64,000 bases of DNA from positions 62,001 to 126,000 of the forward strand of contig CAKPMB010000001.1 in assembly GCA_934167885.1 (NCBI GenBank), given 5' to 3'. The stretch comes from an uncultured Bacilli bacterium (GTDB taxonomy: Bacteria > Bacillota_I > Bacilli_A > RF39 > UBA660). The position numbers were made by a program, and so were the translations under genes. The notes under the pieces were generated by a model, which saw nothing but the letters and a program-made list of their open reading frames with translations, was not told the DNA's origin and did not search any database. Position 1 is the first letter of the stretch. Each line of letters begins with the position of its first letter. Shown here piece by piece: positions 25,247 to 34,500 of this stretch.

Positions 25247-25783
25247 CTACTCCTTGTCTATTTGACCTAAACCAACTTCAACAGATGTTTCTTGACCAAA
25301 TAAATCAATTATAGCATTAACCACTTTATTCTCTAAATCAACACTTTCAATTTTACCACTCATACCAACGAATGGACCATCAATAATTTTAACAGCATCG
25401 CCAGGTTGTAATTCATTTTGACTATCAACACGACTAATACCCATACTATTTAAAATATTATCAACTTCATATGGTTGTAATGGTGTTGGCTTAGCACCTT
25501 TACCACTTGAACCAATAAAGCCCGTTACACCAGGTGTATTACGAACAATAAACCAAGCTTCATCACTCATAACCATTTCTACTAAAATATAACCTGGAAA
25601 CAATTTCTTTACTTTAGAAACTTCTTTTCCATCCTTATTTTCAACAACAGTTTGTTCTGGAACAATTATACGATAAATATAATCTTTCATGCCCATAGAT
25701 TCTGCACGCATCTCTAATTTTTCTTTAACTTTACTCTCATGTCCAGAATAAGTATTTACAACATACCACTTTTTTTCTTCCAT
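25247..25783 (-). CDS. nusG: Transcription antitermination factor NusG
   Basis: NusG/Spt5 binds RNA polymerase and suppresses or promotes pausing. The 178-aa protein has the NGN domain (KKWYVVNTYSGHE ... LFPGYILVEM ... VRNTPGVTGFIG) and a C-terminal KOW domain (PGDAVKIIDGPFVGMSGKI). The stop and the secE stop/start are separated by 2 nt, giving the classical secE-nusG pair. Confidence 0.97.
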   Translation of the reverse strand: MEEKKWYVVNTYSGHESKVKEKLEMRAESMGMKDYIYRIIVPEQTVVENKDGKEVSKVKKLFPGYILVEMVMSDEAWFIVRNTPGVTGFIGSSGKGAKPTPLQPYEVDNILNSMGISRVDSQNELQPGDAVKIIDGPFVGMSGKIESVDLENKVVNAIIDLFGQETSVEVGLGQIDKE

Positions 25784-25785
25784 AA

Positions 25786-25962
25786 TTACACCAATGATTG
25801 CACTAAAGACATTAAAGCCATTATTCCATAGAAAAATAATGCAAAAAATATTACAAAAGCAATAGTTGCAATAGAATACTTAACCATATTTTTCTTTGTT
25901 GGCCAAACAACTTTAGAAAATTCCTTTCTAACTTCTTTAAAATAGTTTTTTATCTTTTTCAT
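25786..25962 (-). CDS. secE: Preprotein translocase subunit SecE
   Basis: Small essential subunit of the SecYEG channel. The 58 residues have the amphipathic KEVRKEFSKVVWPTKK motif followed by a single membrane segment. The start is ATG 25962 after AAAAGGAG; an upstream in-frame start is rejected. No rpmG (L33) gene is found directly upstream, where Bacillus has one. Confidence 0.95.
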   Translation of the reverse strand: MKKIKNYFKEVRKEFSKVVWPTKKNMVKYSIATIAFVIFFALFFYGIMALMSLVQSLV

Positions 25963-26008
25963 AAAAACTCCTTTTTTTGTAAAATAAAAACACTTCCGTG
26001 TCACTTAC

Positions 26009-26037
26009 AAAATAACACAAAAGCATTGCAAAGTCAA
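26009..26037 (-). promoter_or_regulatory. Promoter of secE-nusG
   Basis: TTGACT (26032-26037), 17-bp spacer and TATTTT (26009-26014) on the - strand, between the membrane pseudokinase-like gene and secE. Confidence 0.6.
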
Positions 26038-26040
26038 GAA

Positions 26041-26646
26041 TTATTTTAAAACCATCATTAATACGACAAAAATAGAATAAATAAGCGCAAATATTGCCGG
26101 AAAAATCAAAACATTAACATAAGCATTCTCTCTGTCACTAAACGCTCTTCCAATAGCCGTGCTTTTAGATAAACGATAAGTATTACTATTAGAATTGCCA
26201 GATGCCTCTAAATCGGCTTTTCTATTTAAAAAGTTATTAAGATAATCAATATTACCATTTAATAAAACATCACAATAATATTCATAAATTTCATCAGGTA
26301 TTTGGCCATTTTCACGGAATAATTCTAAATTATTCATTAAATAAATGATAAATTCATTATTTATATAAAAATTACTAAAACCATTATAAGCACATATTCC
26401 AATGGCACACATCATTAAAATATCTTTTTTATCACCATTATTATTCAAACCACTATTTAAATAATCAATCTTATCTTTAAAAGAAGCAAGCGTTAACTCG
26501 CCATTATAAAGCATTATATTATTAGGATCAAATGACACTATATAAAAACCATTTTGATGAAGCGCCATAATTGATAAATCAAGTTTTTTTAAGTGTTCTG
26601 TTAATTCTTCTTTATCACTGCAATTCAAGTAATCTTTCAAATTCAT
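26041..26646 (-). CDS. Membrane-anchored C-lobe kinase-like (pseudokinase-like) protein
   Basis: A 201-aa protein with one C-terminal membrane segment (about residues 178-200). The N-terminal part resembles the C-lobe of a kinase: LHQNGFYIVSFDPNNIMLYNG mimics the catalytic loop (Asp40, Asn42/Asn43), then LASFKDKI where a DFG motif would be, without the aspartate. There is no N-lobe, so catalysis is unlikely. A soluble pseudokinase with a membrane segment recalls EssB of type VII secretion, but no other ESS gene is here. ATG 26646 follows GGTGG; a GTG three codons upstream lies in that site. The gene is next to secE-nusG. Confidence 0.45.
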   Translation of the reverse strand: MNLKDYLNCSDKEELTEHLKKLDLSIMALHQNGFYIVSFDPNNIMLYNGELTLASFKDKIDYLNSGLNNNGDKKDILMMCAIGICAYNGFSNFYINNEFIIYLMNNLELFRENGQIPDEIYEYYCDVLLNGNIDYLNNFLNRKADLEASGNSNSNTYRLSKSTAIGRAFSDRENAYVNVLIFPAIFALIYSIFVVLMMVLK

Positions 26647-26719
26647 ACAAGCCACCTTATTCTAATAAAATATTATCATAAAAATACCAAAAAAACAACT
26701 AATTGCTACTAAATTAAAC

Positions 26720-27076
26720 CTACTTTTGACAATACTTTTTAGTAAGAATACTACCAAGAATATTATAAGAAATAATGATAAGGGGGATTAAAAGCAAAAT
26801 AGCAGCAACAATACCTATATATAAATTATTGACAAGATTAGTTAAAATTATATAGACAATTGAAACATCAAATGCAGCCACTAAGCTTGCTAAATGTAAT
26901 ATCTTCTTAGTGGAAATTTTTTTAATATCCAAATTAAATTTAGATACTAAATATTTCACTTCAATCGAATACTTATTATCTTTCAAACTATTTCTATTAA
27001 ATATAAAAACCTCAGCAAAATATATCAAAAGAAAAACACCAATAAACCAACCAAATTGCACTAAAATATCCATCAT
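26720..27076 (-). CDS. Small multi-pass membrane protein of unknown function
   Basis: A 118-aa protein with three hydrophobic segments (about residues 6-24, 60-82 and 87-112) and a basic central loop. I do not recognise the family. The start is one of two adjacent ATGs after AGGAAGAGGA. It diverges from the coiled-coil gene at 27151 across a 74-nt promoter region, so the two may be functionally related. Confidence 0.6.
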   Translation of the reverse strand: MMDILVQFGWFIGVFLLIYFAEVFIFNRNSLKDNKYSIEVKYLVSKFNLDIKKISTKKILHLASLVAAFDVSIVYIILTNLVNNLYIGIVAAILLLIPLIIISYNILGSILTKKYCQK

Positions 27077-27126
27077 AAGTCCTCTTCCTTTATTTAAACA
27101 TATGTCTTTAAAATATTCAACATTCT

Positions 27127-27146
27127 TGCTATAATATTTTTGAGGG
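27127..27146 (+). promoter_or_regulatory. Extended -10 promoter and SD of the coiled-coil gene
   Basis: TGCTATAAT (TATAAT at 27130-27135) followed by GAGGG at 27142-27146; 15 nt from box to ATG. Confidence 0.65.
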
Positions 27147-27150
27147 ATTT

Positions 27151-28614
27151 ATGGATTTTACGGAGTTAATTAAAGATATAATTGAAAAAATAAAACTATT
27201 TTTTAAAAATATATTTAATAAGAAAAAAAAGAAAAATAAAGCAAAGCAAAAAGGACAAGTTGATGATAAGCAAAATGTTAAAAATAGAAAAGATAAAAAT
27301 ATAAACATCTTGTATGATGCACAATCATCTAAAGGTCTAAAAGAGTTTACAATTAATGAAGAACAAAAAGAACTAGCAAAGTTAAATAAAAAAATAGGGG
27401 AAATAGAAAAGAAAATAAACGAAAGTAACATAAAAAATAAAGAAGAATCAATTGAAAAAATTAATAATTTAAGAGTATACCTTAATGAAAACGAACTTAC
27501 ACCAATTAAATCACAAAAAATAAATAAGGCTTTAGAAAAAGCCTTGGGAAAGCAAGATGAAAAGTTAGAAGATGCTATTGATGAAATTAGTGAGGATTTA
27601 AGTGACCTTATTGATGAAAAATTAACAACATATGAAAAAAGCATCGTTGAAAAAGCTTATAATGAATTCCAAGAAGTAAATTATGTTATTATCCAAACTT
27701 TAATTATTGACGATATTATTAAAGAAATTGATAAATTATATGATGATTATCAAAAAAATAAATATAGTGATTACGAACTAAATGATAAAATTAACAATAT
27801 AATGACCAAGATTAACAAGATAGAAACAAATTATCAAAAAAAGGAAGTAAGTAAAGAAATAGACCGTTTAAAAAAAGACTTTTATACAAAGAAAAAAGAT
27901 AAATATGATTTATTGTATAGCGATGAAATCTTTATTAACTTAAAAGAACAATGTAATCGCATAAAGGTATCCAAAAAAGTTTTAAATGATACTGTAAAGG
28001 AACAAAAAAAACAAAATCAAAAGAAAAAAGAAGAAATAACTCATGATAATAATGATCTTAATATTATCAAAAAGAAAGAAGAAATAGAACAAAATAGGGA
28101 ATACAACGACTTAATTATTAAAAGATTTATAGATTTACACGTCGCTACTAAATTATTGATGCAAAATGAAGCAAAACGTTCATTAAAAGAGAGAATAAAC
28201 CTTATTAAGGAATTATTAAATTCTTATAACAACTTTTTACAAGGAGAAAATGAAAAAAACTTTAATTTTATTCGTAACAAAGAAAAGTTAGAAGTCGTTA
28301 AATTACATAATGATATGAACTTTATCTTAGCATCTCTTGAAAACAGAAGTTATGCACCATTAGAACATATCAATATAAAATTAGATAATGTTGCCGCAAA
28401 TACAATGGAAACAAAATTCACTATTGAAACTATACTTGAAAAAAAATATGGTATTGATGCTTTTAAGAATGAAAGTAGCAAGGCAGTTGACGAAAAACTA
28501 GGATATATAATTGATAAAGAACAAGAAATGAATAAAGAGAATAAGAAAGGAAAAGGCAAGATTCTAATAAAAGAGTATGTGCTAGAGCAAAAAGATGAAA
28601 ATAATAAAAAATAA
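27151..28614 (+). CDS. Long coiled-coil protein with amphipathic basic N-terminus
   Basis: A 487-aa protein of no recognised family. The first ~20 residues (MDFTELIKDIIEKIKLFFKN) form a hydrophobic-basic amphipathic helix, followed by a run of lysines, so peripheral membrane binding is likely. The rest is charged and largely helical, with several coiled-coil stretches rich in Glu, Lys, Asn and Ile (about 85-170, 190-260 and 290-330). There is no signal peptide and no Cys. It overlaps the start of the following membrane-protein gene by 20 nt, so the pair is probably co-translated. A scaffold or cytoskeletal role is a guess from architecture only. Confidence 0.55.
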   Translation: MDFTELIKDIIEKIKLFFKNIFNKKKKKNKAKQKGQVDDKQNVKNRKDKNINILYDAQSSKGLKEFTINEEQKELAKLNKKIGEIEKKINESNIKNKEESIEKINNLRVYLNENELTPIKSQKINKALEKALGKQDEKLEDAIDEISEDLSDLIDEKLTTYEKSIVEKAYNEFQEVNYVIIQTLIIDDIIKEIDKLYDDYQKNKYSDYELNDKINNIMTKINKIETNYQKKEVSKEIDRLKKDFYTKKKDKYDLLYSDEIFINLKEQCNRIKVSKKVLNDTVKEQKKQNQKKKEEITHDNNDLNIIKKKEEIEQNREYNDLIIKRFIDLHVATKLLMQNEAKRSLKERINLIKELLNSYNNFLQGENEKNFNFIRNKEKLEVVKLHNDMNFILASLENRSYAPLEHINIKLDNVAANTMETKFTIETILEKKYGIDAFKNESSKAVDEKLGYIIDKEQEMNKENKKGKGKILIKEYVLEQKDENNKK

Positions 28615-29884
28615 AACCTTCTGGTTATTTGTTGCCTTTTTTATAATTATATGGGTATTTAATTACTTTTCCATTATTAACCTAGATGTAATCTGGAACT
28701 ATGGTTTTTCCAAAAATTTTAGTGATGGATTACTTATGTATAAAGATTACAATATGGTTATTACACCACTTTATCCCATAGTAGTTGGAACGTTAATGAA
28801 AATACTTGGCAGTAATATGATTGTTTTCTACTTAATTAATGCTATACTAGCGACATCTATTCTGTATGTTGTATATAAATTGGATAAAAAGATAATTATG
28901 CCCTTTATGTTAGTCATTCTATTAACGAGTGAACCAAACTATGATTTACTATCAACATTATTTTTATTCACTTTAATCTATTTTGAAAAAGAAAAGAAAA
29001 ATGATTATTTAATAGGCATTATTATTGGATTAACCTTTCTTACAAAATCAAGTATTGGCGTATTCTTAGCATTACCAACGTTATGTTATTTTAAAGAGTA
29101 TAAAAAAATCATTAAACGAGTTGTGGGCTTTTTAATTCCTAACGCTCTTATAATGATAATATTTTTAATAAAAGGAACCCTCTTTGATTATATTAATTAT
29201 GCTTTTTTAGGATTATTCGATTTTGCAAGTGGCAACTCATCTTTTAGTATAATTTCAATTTTATCCATTCTTATTATTTCATATTTTATTTATCAATACA
29301 TAAAAACAAAAGATATTGAAAATTTATACATAGGATTATTCCAAGTAGTTTGCATTCCATTATTCAATGTAAGTCATTTTATCGAAAGTTTAATCCCTGT
29401 CTGGTATTATATTTTAAAAAGATTTAAACCTTTAAAACAGTTTTATAAATATGCCTTATGTTTAGCAATAATTCCCTTCATTTTCTTAATATATAATGCT
29501 AAAGCAACAAAATGTAATTACACTAACAAACCATTTAACATTAGATATATTCAGCAAGAATATATTGATGATATTGAATCATTAAAATCTTTTTTTCAAA
29601 ATAATTTCGATAAAGTTCACTTTGTCATGTTTGAAGGATATTTATACAACATTATGCTAGACAAAAATCCTGATATATACGCCTTATCACTAAAAGGAAA
29701 CTTAGGATATAATGGGGAAGAGAACTTTATAAAAAAGCTTAATAACTTAGATAAAGGCAGTATTATTGTGACAAGTTCAATATATCAAGAAGGCCAAAGC
29801 AGTGAAAAAATATATAACTATATTAATGATAATTACAATTTAATAGGACAATTTAGAAAATTTAAAGTTTTTACTACCAATTAA
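28595..29884 (+). CDS. GT-C-like multi-pass membrane protein, probable glycosyltransferase
   Basis: A 429-aa protein with about nine to eleven membrane segments. The first loop (NLDVIWNYGFSKNFSDG, then YKDYNMVITPLYP) has the acidic residue and YxDY...TPLYP pattern seen in GT-C-fold enzymes of the GT39/PMT-like type, which use polyprenyl-phosphate sugars. A C-terminal soluble part of about 110 residues follows. Acceptor and donor are unknown. It overlaps the coiled-coil gene and ends in a strong terminator. Confidence 0.55.
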   Translation: MKIIKNKTFWLFVAFFIIIWVFNYFSIINLDVIWNYGFSKNFSDGLLMYKDYNMVITPLYPIVVGTLMKILGSNMIVFYLINAILATSILYVVYKLDKKIIMPFMLVILLTSEPNYDLLSTLFLFTLIYFEKEKKNDYLIGIIIGLTFLTKSSIGVFLALPTLCYFKEYKKIIKRVVGFLIPNALIMIIFLIKGTLFDYINYAFLGLFDFASGNSSFSIISILSILIISYFIYQYIKTKDIENLYIGLFQVVCIPLFNVSHFIESLIPVWYYILKRFKPLKQFYKYALCLAIIPFIFLIYNAKATKCNYTNKPFNIRYIQQEYIDDIESLKSFFQNNFDKVHFVMFEGYLYNIMLDKNPDIYALSLKGNLGYNGEENFIKKLNNLDKGSIIVTSSIYQEGQSSEKIYNYINDNYNLIGQFRKFKVFTTN

Positions 29885-29923
29885 AAGAAGAATTTCATCA
29901 TCATTTTAAAATTCTTCTTTTTT
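29883..29923 (+). terminator. Terminator of the coiled-coil/GT-C operon
   Basis: 13-bp stem AAAAGAAGAATTT/AAATTCTTCTTTT followed by TTTTT on the + strand; it also faces the end of the convergent GH31 gene. Confidence 0.85.
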
Positions 29924-29926
29924 ATA

Positions 29927-32311
29927 CTATAATTCCATATATTCTACTAATTTTAAGAATATTTTAATATTACGAGAATCTAAACCTTTTCTTTTTAATT
30001 TTTTAATTGCAATACGTTTCTTTGATAAATTTAAATCAGAGAAAATAATATCGGCAATATTGTCTTTTAATTTGGTATTAATCTTTAAGTCGCTTAAAAT
30101 AGATTCGACATCATCTTTAATAAGCATTAAGGCATCTATTTCAATGTTTTTACCATAACAATTGACAACTAACTGATTTTTAGTATTAAAATCTTTAACA
30201 ATAACAATAAAGTCAGTTTCAGTGGTAATTGTTTCACATGGTATTTCTTTTGCATTTTCATAGACAACAACATTATCCGCTTTTTTGGTATTTCTAAAAA
30301 CTATACGATATGTTCTTTGAGGAGGCACAATGCTTTTATCACCTTCAATACCTCTTATAATTACTGTATAATTACTCATACGATAATTATAATCAATCTC
30401 GGTTATCAAATAACGTCCTTGCTCATACTCATAACTAATACCATCATCTTCATATAAATGATAATTATTATTCTTACCAGGAAAAATATGTATTTCAAGT
30501 TCTGTTGGAATATTAGTGCTTTTATAACAAGATTCACCTGCTAGAGGAATAATACTTCCAGCTTTGGCAAAAATAGGGTAGTCCTCAATTTTATAAAATG
30601 ATATATATTTATGGTCTCCTAAGAATCTTTTACCATTTTTAAAGTCATACCAAACACCACCCGGCATATAAAACTTTTGAATAGTTCGTTCGATAATTGG
30701 ATCAATAGGATTAATAATTGGAGAGATCATTAATGAATCACCAAACATATATTGATTAACATATATTGGATCATCATATAAAGACATTTTATAGTAATAT
30801 AGTGGCCTTATTAAATTTTGACCATTCTTATGATATTTATATAGTTCACTATATATATAAGGAATTAATTTATGACGCAACTGCAAGTAATAAGTAGCAA
30901 TGTTACAAGTAACAATATCCCATTTCCATGGTTCGCGTTTATAATATCTTCCTTTTTCAACATTAAACCGAAGAATAGGGGAGAATACACTAAATTGAAT
31001 ACTTCTCAAATAAAAATTACTATCCTCAATACCACCCATACTACCAGCGACATCATGACTCCACCAACTAACGCCTATATTAGAACTTGTTAGATTAAAA
31101 TATGGAAGCATTTTTAAAACATTCCAATCAATACAATTCTTACCAGAATACAAAACTGGATAACGATGTGATGCAAGATTTGAAGAACGTGCAAGAATTA
31201 ATCCTCGTCGATTATTTCTAATTGAATCTTTATACATTATATCATTTAAAATAAATAAAGCATTTTTATCATTACTATCATAATCATTCCAAAATAAATC
31301 CACACCTAATGCTTCTAATGGATGAAGAAATATTTTTAAATATAAATCCATTAAACGAGCATCATACGGATTAAATTCAATTATGCCTTTTTCATTAGGA
31401 GAAGCATATTTTTTAGCAGTCTCATAATACTGTTCAAATGGGTAAAAACCAAAAGATGGATTTACTTTAAGACCAAATTTAATATCACGATGATGGATAT
31501 CATCAATCATTTGTTTAGGATTTGGAAATAAGTTTGAATTAAAAGTCCAACCACAATTAACATTAGGATATTTTTGTTTATCAGTTAAAGCCCAATCATT
31601 ATCAAGCAATAATACCGATAACGGAATATTAGCATATCCGAACTTATCAAGGAGTTCATTTATAGTATTTTGATCATATGCAAAATCTTTACTCCACCAA
31701 TTGCCTAAAGCATATCTTGGAATCATTGGAGGATAACCAGTTAAAGTCCAATAGTCTTTTAAACACTGGCCAAAATCTTTATTATACATAAATAAATAAA
31801 TATCAATATGTTTATAGTTATTAGCATAAATATTGTTATATTCATCAATTATAGGACTTTTACTATCATCAATAGTAACAAAGCCATCTGGTGAAAATAA
31901 GCCTTTTTCCAAGCTAGGAAGAGATGTTACACCATCTAAATTATAAGTAGTTCCTCCAAAGTTTTTAACTTCCTTTGTTCCATAATACCAAACAATATTC
32001 GTGCCATTTAATTTAACATTTAATGTTTTATCACTAAACTTCGTATTTTTTACATATGATAAATTAAAATATTTAGTTTCAATATTTAAAAAATTATTAT
32101 CTTCTTTCCGCATATAAGTTGGATCATCAAATAAGCGATTTCGCACAATAGGTGTTAAGCCATTAACAAAAACACCATTATCACTATATTCAAGTCTTAC
32201 AAGACTTTCACTTAAAACGGATATACGATATTTTGTTCCTTGAAACACATGCCTTGGATGTGTCATAAATTTATTTTTATCAAGTAAAAAATGATTACCT
32301 AAATTATACAT
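29927..32311 (-). CDS. GH31 family alpha-glycosidase
   Basis: A 794-aa cytoplasmic glycoside hydrolase with an N-terminal beta-sandwich, a TIM barrel (about 195-500) and C-terminal beta domains. The catalytic nucleophile aspartate is in VDLFWNDYDS (near 342) and the acid/base in WWSHDVAGSMGG (near 420), both GH31 marks. Other family motifs are GNWWSKDFAYD and SVLLLDNDWA. It has no signal peptide. Specificity (alpha-glucosidase, alpha-xylosidase or transglucosidase) is not decided by these motifs. The gene follows the VanY-type gene by 17 nt, so the two may share a promoter. Confidence 0.88.
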   Translation of the reverse strand: MYNLGNHFLLDKNKFMTHPRHVFQGTKYRISVLSESLVRLEYSDNGVFVNGLTPIVRNRLFDDPTYMRKEDNNFLNIETKYFNLSYVKNTKFSDKTLNVKLNGTNIVWYYGTKEVKNFGGTTYNLDGVTSLPSLEKGLFSPDGFVTIDDSKSPIIDEYNNIYANNYKHIDIYLFMYNKDFGQCLKDYWTLTGYPPMIPRYALGNWWSKDFAYDQNTINELLDKFGYANIPLSVLLLDNDWALTDKQKYPNVNCGWTFNSNLFPNPKQMIDDIHHRDIKFGLKVNPSFGFYPFEQYYETAKKYASPNEKGIIEFNPYDARLMDLYLKIFLHPLEALGVDLFWNDYDSNDKNALFILNDIMYKDSIRNNRRGLILARSSNLASHRYPVLYSGKNCIDWNVLKMLPYFNLTSSNIGVSWWSHDVAGSMGGIEDSNFYLRSIQFSVFSPILRFNVEKGRYYKREPWKWDIVTCNIATYYLQLRHKLIPYIYSELYKYHKNGQNLIRPLYYYKMSLYDDPIYVNQYMFGDSLMISPIINPIDPIIERTIQKFYMPGGVWYDFKNGKRFLGDHKYISFYKIEDYPIFAKAGSIIPLAGESCYKSTNIPTELEIHIFPGKNNNYHLYEDDGISYEYEQGRYLITEIDYNYRMSNYTVIIRGIEGDKSIVPPQRTYRIVFRNTKKADNVVVYENAKEIPCETITTETDFIVIVKDFNTKNQLVVNCYGKNIEIDALMLIKDDVESILSDLKINTKLKDNIADIIFSDLNLSKKRIAIKKLKRKGLDSRNIKIFLKLVEYMEL

Positions 32312-32328
32312 AATTACCTCTATTTCTA

Positions 32329-33435
32329 TTATTTGCCATACTTAACGCAATACTCTTCATATGTTATATTTTTATCATACACAACCTTAGCGATTTCAAT
32401 ACCAACATAACGATAATGCCATGATTCAAACTTATAACCAGTTATGCTTTCATTGGCCTTAGTATAGCGATGAATAAAACCATATTTATATGCATTTTTC
32501 TTAAGCCATTCACTTTCCTTAGTTCCATCAAACGTTTTACTACTAGATGCCTTAATATCAAGCGCTAAGCCAGTTTGATGCTCTGAAAAGCCCGCCCTTG
32601 CGACATAATTATTCACATACTTTTGTCCATACAATTTATAATAAGTATTATAGATTTCTTCTTGATCTTTATATGAACGATAGCCACTCCGAACATAAAT
32701 TTTCAAATCCAATTCCTTATTTAAATCATCCGCCATTTGATAAAAATTATTAAGCATTGTAGCATTACCATATTCAGAATCAATGCTATACTCATCTTTT
32801 ACTTTAACTAAATCATCAGGAATAAAATTTGCTTCTAATTTAAAATACTTATTAACAAGCATATCATAGCTAAATGTAGAAACTACTTTACTATCATCAT
32901 AATATGTTTTATCAAGACCTATTTCAACATTTAAAACACTCTCATCATAATTGCTAAGCGTTTTTTGTTGATATGCAATATATCTATCTAAATTACTTAA
33001 ATTGGCATATTCATAACACAAAAATTTATCAATATTTTCATATTTATCCTTTTTTAACAAAGAAGAAATACTATCATAATTTCCAGTCATTAAAATACAA
33101 TTAATTTCTTTAGAATTATAACCTTTAACAATAAGTTCATTAACTTGAGATATTGATACATTCTTATAATAATTAAGTTCATTGTATACAGTATAATTAG
33201 AAACATTAAAATCTTTAGCAAAAATATACTTATCAATAAATTCGTTGTAAGAATTATTTAAAACTTTTTCTTTTAAACCATACTTAATTATTAATGATGC
33301 ACTAGAAGTTGAATAATTCAACTTTTTAATTTTAAAAACTGAATACAACTTAAATGGATTTAATATTTCTAAAATCAATATTAAAACAATAATTAATGCA
33401 ATAAAACAATTTTTCTTTTTAAGCTTTAATTTCAT
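32329..33435 (-). CDS. Second VanY-type D-alanyl-D-alanine carboxypeptidase
   Basis: A 368-aa membrane-anchored protein with an N-terminal membrane segment (about 10-30), a helical extracellular linker (about 40-190) with no match that I know, and a C-terminal VanY zinc peptidase domain. The domain has SGYRSYKDQ, SEHQTGLALDIK (zinc ligands) and ESWHYRYVG (catalytic Glu, zinc His). It is about 30-40% like the paralogue at 422-1552 in the catalytic half by eye, but has a different linker in place of the Ig-like domain. An extended -10 (TGCTATAAT, box 33452-33457) lies 16 nt before the start, divergent from the radical SAM gene. Confidence 0.87.
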   Translation of the reverse strand: MKLKLKKKNCFIALIIVLILILEILNPFKLYSVFKIKKLNYSTSSASLIIKYGLKEKVLNNSYNEFIDKYIFAKDFNVSNYTVYNELNYYKNVSISQVNELIVKGYNSKEINCILMTGNYDSISSLLKKDKYENIDKFLCYEYANLSNLDRYIAYQQKTLSNYDESVLNVEIGLDKTYYDDSKVVSTFSYDMLVNKYFKLEANFIPDDLVKVKDEYSIDSEYGNATMLNNFYQMADDLNKELDLKIYVRSGYRSYKDQEEIYNTYYKLYGQKYVNNYVARAGFSEHQTGLALDIKASSSKTFDGTKESEWLKKNAYKYGFIHRYTKANESITGYKFESWHYRYVGIEIAKVVYDKNITYEEYCVKYGK

Positions 33436-33515
33436 ATTTTACCTCTATTTTATTATAGCACGTATTAAAGCAAACACAAATAAATTATAAAGAAATAGAT
33501 TTTTAGTTTTGTTTA

Positions 33516-33534
33516 TGCTAAAATACATACGAGG
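33516..33534 (+). promoter_or_regulatory. Extended -10 promoter and SD of the radical SAM gene
   Basis: TGCTAAAAT (TAAAAT at 33519-33524) then GAGG at 33531-33534; 16 nt from box to ATG. Confidence 0.6.
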
Positions 33535-33540
33535 TAATTT

Positions 33541-34482
33541 ATGACGTATAAAAATAATAAAAGATATTACACACTTAATCAATTTTATCAGGACTATTTT
33601 GGCACTAAAATTTCAAAAATTAGTTTGAATGCTGGTTTTACCTGTCCTAATCGTGACGGTAGTAAAGGAGTAGGGGGATGTATTTTTTGTTCCGCTAGTG
33701 GTAGTGGTGATTATGCCGGTAATAAAGCTAAAAGCCTTACCCAACAATTTTACGATATAAAAGAAATCATGGACCATAAATGGCCTAATGCTAAATATAT
33801 TGCCTATTTTCAAGCTAACACAAATACGTATGCCAAAATTGATGTTTTGAAACAGAAATACGAAGAAGTTTTAAAAATTAAAGATGTAGTTGGTGTAAAT
33901 ATTGCCACTAGATGTGATGCTATTGACGATGATTGCCTAAATTATTTAGATGAATTAAAGAATAAATGCTATCTTACGATTGAATTAGGCCTTCAAACCA
34001 TAAATCCTAAAACATCCGAATTTATAAATAGGGGACATACTCTAGAAGAGTTCACCAACATGGTCCACAAATTAAGAGAAAAAAAGATAAATGTTGTCGT
34101 TCATATTATTAATGGTCTTCCTTATGAAACTAAAGAAGATATGTTAAATACTATAAAATTTATAAATACCCTTGATATTCAGGGTGTTAAAATTCATATG
34201 TTGCACATTTTGAAAGGAACAAAACTCGCTGAAATTTATAAAGAAAAGCCATTTAAAGTCTTATCAAAAGAAGAATATATTGATATTGTATGCGATCAAT
34301 TGGAATTATTAAATCCTAACATTGTTATAAATCGTATTACAGGGGATCCTAAAATTGATGATTTAATTGAACCAAACTGGCTTGTAAAAAAGTTCTGTGT
34401 CCTTAATGATATAGACAAAAAAATGAAAAGACGAAATACTTACCAAGGTCAAAAGTATAAAAAAGAAGTTATCACTAACTAA
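33541..34482 (+). CDS. Radical SAM protein of the YhcC/TIGR01212 family
   Basis: A 313-aa radical S-adenosylmethionine enzyme. The cluster-binding cysteines are in CPNRDGSKGVGGCIFC, the long CxxxxxxxxxxCxxC-like spacing typical of the YhcC family rather than the usual CxxxCxxC. The barrel continues with TIELGLQTINPKT and VHIINGLPYETKEDM. The reaction of this widespread family is not established to my knowledge. It is monocistronic and divergent from the VanY-type gene. Confidence 0.88.
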   Translation: MTYKNNKRYYTLNQFYQDYFGTKISKISLNAGFTCPNRDGSKGVGGCIFCSASGSGDYAGNKAKSLTQQFYDIKEIMDHKWPNAKYIAYFQANTNTYAKIDVLKQKYEEVLKIKDVVGVNIATRCDAIDDDCLNYLDELKNKCYLTIELGLQTINPKTSEFINRGHTLEEFTNMVHKLREKKINVVVHIINGLPYETKEDMLNTIKFINTLDIQGVKIHMLHILKGTKLAEIYKEKPFKVLSKEEYIDIVCDQLELLNPNIVINRITGDPKIDDLIEPNWLVKKFCVLNDIDKKMKRRNTYQGQKYKKEVITN

Positions 34483-34500
34483 AGGATAACTTCTTATATT
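34458..34500 (-). terminator. Terminator between the radical SAM and zinc-ribbon genes
   Basis: 11-bp perfect stem AAGAAGTTATC/GATAACTTCTT (34463-34473, 34484-34494). The stronger T run is on the - strand, so it mainly ends the zinc-ribbon gene transcript, but it can serve both. Confidence 0.75.

Noticed and set aside
27129..27644. A 171-codon ORF on the - strand, rich in Phe, Ser and Leu
   Set aside because: It is antisense to the lysine/glutamate-rich coiled-coil gene at 27151; its composition is the mirror of that gene and it has no ribosome site or recognisable motif.
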